Source: Malachius bipustulatus
Taxonomy: Eukaryota; Arthropoda; Insecta; Coleoptera; Melyridae
NCBI GenBank assembly: GCA_910589415.1
Contig: OU342633.1
Span: forward strand, 54,740,404 to 54,804,403
Direction of reading: 5' to 3'
DNA length: 64,000 nucleotides
The position numbers and the translations under genes were made by a program. A model generated the notes under the pieces. That model saw only the letters and a program-made list of their open reading frames with translations, made no database searches and was not told the origin of the DNA. This document shows positions 57,101 through 64,000 of the stretch, piece by piece. Within the stretch, counting starts at the first letter, position 1, and every line of letters begins with the position of its first letter.

Positions 57101-57780
57101 CAGGGTGTCCCGTATCGTTATGTTCAAATTGTGAGCATATAGTAGGCTTATTCCTAAGCCTAAAAAACCCAAAAGTGGCAGGTCTATCTGCATTCGTTAC
57201 GAAGTTAGAGGCCTAAGAAAATAATGTATACCAGGTTTAACTTTGAAAACCACATAAAGCTTATTTTATTGACCACATCTTTAGTTTATCATGTGTTAAA
57301 AATGTCCTATTCCTTGCCGAATACAAACTTGTGCTCGGAGGCCTATTGCAGAAGTAACAGTTCTAATTTCTCGTCTTTTTTCGCGACCGATCTCTTGACC
57401 AGCATGCTGAATACGATCCAATAATAATTGCTTTTTGGAATTTAGTTACAAACGCTAATTCCGAAATATGCTGGTGTCCCATTTATTTGAATCCAAATGC
57501 CATTTTGTATGAGCAGGAGAACCTCTTCTAATGTTTATTTTGGTGACATTTACTCATGTAGCCACCATAACAATAAATTATTAGTCTAAACCACAACACA
57601 TGTGGTTGTGTGCTTGTGTGGTTTTCAAAGTTGAATCTTTGTTATTTACTAGTCATAATTTTCTTAGGCCTGTAACTTCGTAACGAGTAAAGATAGACCT
57701 GCCACTTTTGGGTTTTTTGGGCTCAAAATTAAGCCTACTAATGCTCAAAAAATTTGAACATAACGATACGGGACACCCTG
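57101..57780. mobile_element. Foldback element of 680 bp, CAGGGTGTCCCGTATCG ends
   Basis: TA|CAGGGTGTCCCGTATCGTTA pairs with TAACGATACGGGACACCCTG|TA. Inverted similarity runs about 160 bp inward (AACCCAAAAGTGGCAGGTCTA, TTACGAAGTTA, TAGGCCT, AACTTTGAAAACCACA). The central part is unrelated and non-coding. TA duplications flank the element exactly. Confidence 0.85.
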
Positions 57781-57782
57781 TA

Positions 57783-59890
57783 TAATACAGAGAGGCACGC
57801 CACTCTTCGGCAAGTCCATTGAGATCATGTTGGCAGAACAGGCACCAATATCGTTTGAACGAATCCCAGCTCTGCCTCAGTTAGACTCAAGTAAGTTCAT
57901 GTGATTAAAGGAAGAGCTCTCAAAGCCTAGAGCCCTTTAAATGAGTCAAGTGTTACATACAAATAAGTAGATAAACCAATTATGTTATTATAAGTAGTAT
58001 ATGCGCTTAAATCGTGAGGGACAAAGTCAGTACTTACGACATTTCAGAACAACTGGACTATGTTTCTTGAATATTAAATGTAACAGGTGTGAAATGTGTA
58101 AAAAATTTTTAATAAATCCTGATAGAGAGTAGTTTTTAAGGAAAAATTTTTGCGTTTCAACAAGGTGGAGCAATCAGCCTTACTGCGAATATGAGTATGG
58201 ATATTTAGGCGAAGATTTCCTAAGGTTGCCTCTCAAAATTTTATAAACTGTCCATGGAATTGTAAATGTACCATGGACTAATTTTTTGCCCAGCATATTC
58301 AGCCTTATTTTCCATGTTTTTTTTTTCTGTCTATCAGAATCATTTTTTAAAGGTTTTCCTTAATCTTGAAATCTTAGGCGTAAGGCAAAATAGACCACTC
58401 CATATCATGGTAAGATAATAATTAAATCTGTATTTAATTTTCAGGTAAACTGGCACTTTTTAAAAAGGAAGTTTAACTCCATGTGGTTCTTCCCCACATC
58501 ACAGACTTCACCATTTTCCTGCATGGAATCAAAGGAATCCATCCACTTTAACTGGCTTTTTGGGAGTTTCGGTAATATATGAAGAAACTGAAGCAAGAAG
58601 TATTCCTGAAGATCATTCCCGCAAGAAATAACTGTTTTATTCTAGAAAATTACTTTTGTAGGTAGGTAATTTTGTTGAAATTTTTCAGTTACAATAAATA
58701 ATAACGACAAGTGTGAATTGTTTATTTGATTAGGAATCGAACCCTGAATCCTGAATAGATCAGACGCAGAGTCCTGTAGAGAAACAGTTCTCGGGTAGTA
58801 CGACTGCCTATAGTAGATAAGGCAATAACATCATCAAAGTTCTCATTTCTCGCACTATGGAGAAATTATAAGTTATATCGTCTCATCTTCTCTCAGAAAA
58901 AGAATTCATTTTTTATAATTTTTTCTAAAAAAAATATAATTAGGCAACTCTAAAAAAAAAGTATCTATCTGTACTGACATGTTTTTTCCATTTATTATTA
59001 GAAAATGTTTGGGCTTGAAAAAAGTACGCTTTTAGCATTAAAAAGTACGAGTATATCAAACGTATCTGAAGCAATCATACTAAAAGAACCTGCTACAGTT
59101 TTAAATTAGGCAACATCGTCATTTAAAAGTAATACCAGTGGTCAGCGTTAAAAAAATAGGCTCCGCTCGAGATTATGATGTATATGGCGATCAAACATTG
59201 CGGTAGCTGAACATAAAAACTTGCGTGGGTTTTATATTCCACCTTGCTTTGTCGGCTGCTGGAGTAGATATTTATCCTATCAATACAAAGCAAAGTCACA
59301 CCTTTACACAACTAAGGCACGTATTTGAAAAAATAATAATTAACTTTTAAATACTTTTATTTATCACAAAGTAATGTGATTTTATTTATCGTGGATTATC
59401 ATCTTAATAAAGCTACAATGAGGGTTTTATTATTTTTCATTAATAGGACCGCTGCGATAAGAGAGAGGATCGGAAAACTTTTTAATATTTTTTGCTGTCC
59501 TCCCATGAGCATTGATAATTCCTAAATAGACAGATTTCTTAAGATCGATATTGTTTCAAATGCTCCATAATCTTAAATTAGTATTCAGATATAAGATCTC
59601 TAAAAATAGCAGTGGAAGAGAAAGAGAAGGTGACAATTTGAGATATGAATGACACTGTTATTTAATAACGTCTTAGAGTTATAGGGCTACGACTTGACTT
59701 ACTATAAAGAAAACGGATGATAAAATTATCATCCATCAGTATTATGCAGTTTCCAATATTTTTCCAATATTTTAGGAAAATATTGTAAATATTTTTTTAA
59801 ATTCCTGGGCAAGGAAGTAAATTACTTAAGGAATGAGAATTTGTTCCGCATGGCAAAACAAAAAATGAGATTGACTCCATAATGTCAAAC
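57783..59890. other. AT-rich intergenic DNA with one tRNA-like B box
   Basis: I see no protein gene here. At 58733-58743 the minus strand carries GGTTCGATTCC, a perfect RNA polymerase III B box. It is preceded on that strand by GCGTCTGATCTATTCAGGATTCA-type sequence that resembles the anticodon-to-T-arm part of tRNA-Arg. No cloverleaf or A box can be drawn, so a decayed tRNA-derived SINE is more likely than a tRNA gene. Confidence 0.3.
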
Positions 59891-59894
59891 AACA

Positions 59895-61620
59895 GATATG
59901 CAGGAATGCAACGGTGCTAATCCGGTTTGACACGTGAAGCGACCACAGGCTGGTCAGAGCAACCCTCACATTCAATCTCAAGATCTAAAGGAACAAGCTA
60001 CTACACAAAAGCAGGTTTGAGACCCTGGAGGAGCTGGATCGGAATGAAGATTCCTGATTGGAGGAGCTAAGGAAGAAACTAGGGCCGATAAACATCCCGG
60101 GTAAAATGGAGATGAATGAACTTCACGGCAAAATTTGTACCAATATCCGGAATGCTACCAGGAAAGTGAGCGGTAGAACTAGACACAAAAAAGACAGAAA
60201 ACTACAACCAACTACATTGAAGCTCATAGAACAGAGGAGAATATACCAAGGGACCCGACAGCGTATGGAGAACCAAATAACAAAATTAGAAAGGATATTA
60301 GAACAAGGGACATCCGAACGCTCAACACAAAAACTATCGAGAGTACCATAGAAAGAAACTCCAACATGAAAGTCTTAAAATCCAACACAATATCACGAAA
60401 ATGAGGGATCAACAAAATAAGAAAATCACCGACAAAAATGACATTGTGAAGTATATCGAGAACTTCTAACTAAGATTATAACCAACGGACTTATAAAGAA
60501 ATTCGACTCGTACCAACCAGTAGAACAGGCGGGCTTTAGAAGGGGATACAGCACAAACGACCATTTGCAAACAATCCGCACATTGATAGAGAAAACAGCG
60601 GGATACAACAAACCCCTGCATTTGGCATTCGTGGACTATCACAGAGCCTTCGACAGCGTCGAAACCTGGCCATTTTTACAAGCAATGGACCAAACCAGAA
60701 TTGATACACGTTATTCCAGTCTCAAGCAAAGAGACACAATTTCCCCAAAACTCTTTACTACGACACTCGAAAATATAGTCAAGTCACTGTCTTGGGAGGC
60801 GAAAGGCATTAGCCTCGATGACACCTCTCTGAACTACCTACGATCCGCAGACGACATCGTTCTAATAAGCAGTGATATCCGGGAATTAGCAGAGATGCTG
60901 CAACAGCTAAATGAAGCGTCTAGAAGAGTGGTAGTCAGCAACACCGGAGACGCTTTGAATAAAATCGACCAAACGGTAGAAAACGTAGATGAATAAAACG
61001 TACCTACCTGGGGCATACCATCAAAATTGGCAAAGGGAATCAGACAGCTGAAATGAAACGCAGAATAAAGCTGACATGGGCATCTTTTGGCAAACTAAAC
61101 TATGTTTTCAGGAATAGGGATATTCCAATAAATCTCAAGCGGAAAGTATTCGATTCGTGCATAATACCGGTGGCAGCCTACGGTCTTGAAACGATGGCAA
61201 TACAAAAAATAGCGCAAACTTAGAGGGATGCAAGGAGCACAAGAGCACAAGAGCGCGCAATGCTCGGCAACACCCTACGAGATTGAAGAATTGAAAATGA
61301 AGAGATCAGACAAATAACTACGATGCGCATTACAGAACTTAAGTGGCAATGGTTGGACCACGTAGCTAGATAGGGCTCGAGTAAGTGGGCATCGAAGATC
61401 ATATTTTGGCGGCCTAGACAGAAAAAACGCAGTCAGGCAGACCAATGAGAAGATGGCTAGACGACATCAAAAAAGTAGCAGGGAGCAGATGCTTCGAGGC
61501 AGCACAAGATAGAGAAACGTGGGGAAGAATGAAAGAGGCCTACGTCCAGGAGTGGACTACTATTATAGTGGCTGACAGAGAAGAAGAGAAGAAGAAGAAG
61601 TGTATGAAGAGATTCTCCCA
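59895..61620 (+). mobile_element. Decayed RTE-clade non-LTR retrotransposon
   Basis: Read across three frames, the plus strand has the end of an apurinic-type endonuclease (SDHRLVRATLTFNLK at about 59938) and a charged linker (60058-60348). The reverse transcriptase (about 60481-60996) has QPVEQAGFRRGYSTNDHLQT, LAFVDYHRAFDS, DTISPKLFTTTLE and LRSADDIVLIS. A C-terminal region follows (about 61012-61580) with YLGHTIKIGKGNQTAEMKRR, RKVFDSCIIPVAAYGLETM and RRWLDDIKKVAG. This order and wording is typical of insect RTE elements. Stops, frameshifts, an internal deletion between the LAFVDY and DTISPKLF blocks, and S in place of F before ADD show that it is dead. The 5' part of the endonuclease is missing. 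Confidence 0.87.
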
Positions 61621-61639
61621 AGTAAGGGTTGGAAACATA

Positions 61640-64000
61640 AATATTACTACTTATACTAAATCATTATAATAGAATTGAACAGGCACGAAATTGTTTCCAA
61701 AAAAGACATCTCCTCAACATTAAAATTAAATTTTAAAGGATATTAAATTTTGAAAGGGATATGTTCGAATTTTACCCCCTAAACTTTTATTCCTCCCGAA
61801 ATTTACAGTATGTTTTCTGGGGTTATGTTACTCTTTTTTATGAAATCATGTTTGTAAATTAATCTACCAATTACAAGACAATAAAAGTCCCAAGCACGTA
61901 AAAATCACTCTATGTATTTAAATTGAATTACAAGAAACTAAATATTATTATTCAAGGAAAAGTTAAATCAATATGTAAAATGATTATGCATCCGTTCGCG
62001 TTAACCCTCAGGTGTTCACTCAAAGACTCGCAACTCTACTCTCTTTACTTCGATCGGGGTCGAGGGCCGGTTCCTACCACTGCTGGTGGCTGTGTATATC
62101 GCCCTTCTCCTGTCTGCATTATTACGTTCCCGGTGGTCGCTCGACTTGAATTTTCTACAATGTTAATTAAATAAATACCTAATAAAAATACTTCCTTTTT
62201 CTGTTGCTATGGCGTATCCATGGAAATTTTAAGACAAATTATTTATCAATACGATTTTTAAATATTTCCTATCAAGACACTAGAAATTAACTCTAATTAT
62301 TGTTGTTATTTATTATTATTCTCTAGGTAATGTAATACTTTCTTCTCTCTCCAGAAACACTATGGACATTTTAAAACATCAGTGGAATTATTAAAATAAT
62401 TATTTGAGAAACGCCCGCAGGTAAACCCTGAAAGCAATAAAAAATCTTATATGTCTTCATTTTCTAAAGACTGAATGTGTGACCACAAAAAGATAAGAAA
62501 ACAAAGGTTTATCACATTATGTCCCTCATTGTTTTATAGTGCTGTGTCTTGGGAAGACTTGAATAATAATTATAGACTATGGGCCATATAGGTTTTTAAT
62601 GTGATTATCAGATATGGGACTCGATTCTAGACCACCAACATGGCTTATGGTACTAAAGATCGCATTGTTGTTTGGGTAAATGTTGGTGAGGCCTCGACTC
62701 CACTATTCGTATTTTATTCAATTACCAATTACTGATAATTTAAGCGTGTAATAGCACTTTGGCATCATCCTCTAATGACGTAATAACTGTCAAGTTTTAG
62801 ACCACAGCTCGTACAACGTTAGGTATGAGGAGTAGGTAATTTGTGACATGATTAAATATTAAGTTTGAATAAATTTTTCCGGAATCAACTCCGAGATGAT
62901 ACAGCAGATAGGCAATTTTGTAATAGATATTATTAACTCCACCAAAATAGTTATTAGACATGCATATTTTGTTAGTTTAACTAAAATATCACGAATATGC
63001 TTAATGCATAATTGATTTAAATTTATTCTACACAATCAATGTTTATTTTTACTCAAACCCATAATCATGAATTTCATGCAAATGTCCTTCGATCGTGTGA
63101 TGTTTTTAATTTTACTTTGGAGGTTCTATAATCTATTTGATGCGATACTGTGCAAAATCTTTATGGGTCTCGGCAGCTATGATTTTTTTCTTCTTCATAT
63201 CCAGAGCCTATACTCACTCTGTCTATTTTCGGTCACAGTGCCGAACACCGTCACCTTGCTCCCGGCAAGGAGGGAAAGTTTCTCATAGCATATAATTTGG
63301 GCTTGCGCTCCGATCCTGATTTTCCCCTTAGTATAGATAATAATAAATATTGTCAGGAGACGACACCCAGATACTGATACTAACCACCAGTACCTGGTAT
63401 AATTATTTTCTTAGAACATCTCTTATTATTGTAGGTATTCTTTAAAATACTACGACTGTGCAGGTTTCCAATAAGGCTACGATTGTATTCCTTGTACGGA
63501 TGTTTCATTATGGTCACTCTTCTCGGTTCATTTTCTTGTTAAGTTAGAAAGAGAAAAAATAAAATAATTTATAATTTAAGATAAGGAAAATTTATCTTTG
63601 AATCTGCAGTTCGAATCAATTTCTTAATGGATCATCTCTTTTAAAATATTTCTGAGTCTCTTTTTATTAACTTCTTATTCAGATCTTATTGCTATCCGTT
63701 TCGATCTAAGCTTCACCTTCCCATTCTCATCCTTTCAGTCGCGTTTTCAACTCGTCCTTGCATAGCTACTCATTACTATTTTTTTTCATTAATTGAAAAG
63801 TATAATTTATCTTTGAAAAGAAAAGTTCGATCTGACGACAAGTTGTTATGACAGATTATCGTAGAGAATATTTTGAAAAATAGATTTATAATATTTTATA
63901 TACTGGTAGCGCTTTTCTGGCAGGCCGTAGGGTCTAGAATATTTCTACCACCTCTGGTTGTGTATATACATGAACTGCCAAAGAAAGAGCTTCAGTACTG
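61640..64000. other. AT-rich intergenic DNA, no supported gene
   Basis: No exon-like frame, RNA gene or clear repeat is visible. A short GC-rich stretch at about 61995-62150 has an 83-codon frame starting at 61923, without recognisable features. Confidence 0.45.

Noticed and set aside
60058..60351. 97-codon charged frame as an independent gene
   Set aside because: It is the linker between the endonuclease and reverse-transcriptase regions of the RTE remnant, with those motifs directly before and after.

Overview
This window looks like AT-rich insect genomic DNA, possibly from a beetle or another insect with very short introns. The reasons are split genes with 52-68 bp GT-AG introns, polyadenylation hexamers just after stop codons, an insect-type BEL/Pao LTR retrotransposon primed by a tRNA-Tyr-like site, RTE-type and RNase-H-bearing non-LTR remnants, and many TA-flanked foldback elements. 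No bacterial features are present. The species cannot be named from the sequence alone.

The main host content is a tandem cluster of secreted leucine-rich-repeat (LRR) genes between about 9.7 and 41.3 kb, all on the minus strand. Six copies have an open two-exon frame (12.2-13.2, 13.6-14.7, 17.4-18.4, 21.2-22.2, 23.4-24.5 and 40.3-41.3 kb). Three are broken fragments (9.7, 25.9 and 29.4 kb). Each intact copy has a signal-peptide exon of about 99 codons, one tiny phase-1 intron, and a second exon with most of the LRRs and a cysteine-bearing C-terminal cap. The products are 306-320 residues with no membrane anchor. Cysteines are lost in pairs in some copies: both N-terminal ones in the 13.6 kb gene, and one cap cysteine plus the terminal one in the 17.4 and 21.2 kb genes. 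A TTGATAA (GATA-factor type) element lies 79-134 bp upstream of all six intact starts and is altered in the two pseudogenes that keep this flank.

Mobile DNA has expanded and broken up the cluster. A 6.1 kb BEL/Pao element (31.8-37.9 kb) has apparently identical LTRs and a perfect 5-bp target duplication. Its single long frame has lost part of the RNase H region and most of the integrase core. It sits inside an older structure with two inverted arms of about 960 bp (30.8-31.7 and 38.6-39.6 kb). A 3' non-LTR remnant with a TAA-repeat tail (19.9-20.7 kb) and an insert of unknown origin (18.8-19.7 kb) split flanks duplicated between neighbouring LRR genes. Foldback or MITE-like elements with TA-flanked CAGGGTG-type ends occur throughout (3.2, 3.9, 8.6, 10.2, 25.4, 26.5, 28.0, 28.7, 42.4, 49.9, 56.8 and 57.1 kb). 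A decayed RTE-clade element lies at 59.9-61.6 kb, and smaller reverse-transcriptase or RNase H remnants lie at 5.4 and 54.0-54.4 kb.

The remaining stretches (0-3.2, 5.5-8.6, 43-49.9, 50.3-53.9, 54.4-57.1, 57.8-59.9 and 61.6-64 kb) are AT-rich and hold no gene I can support. The LRR genes look like one co-regulated, diversifying family of secreted proteins. Their function is not evident from the sequence.
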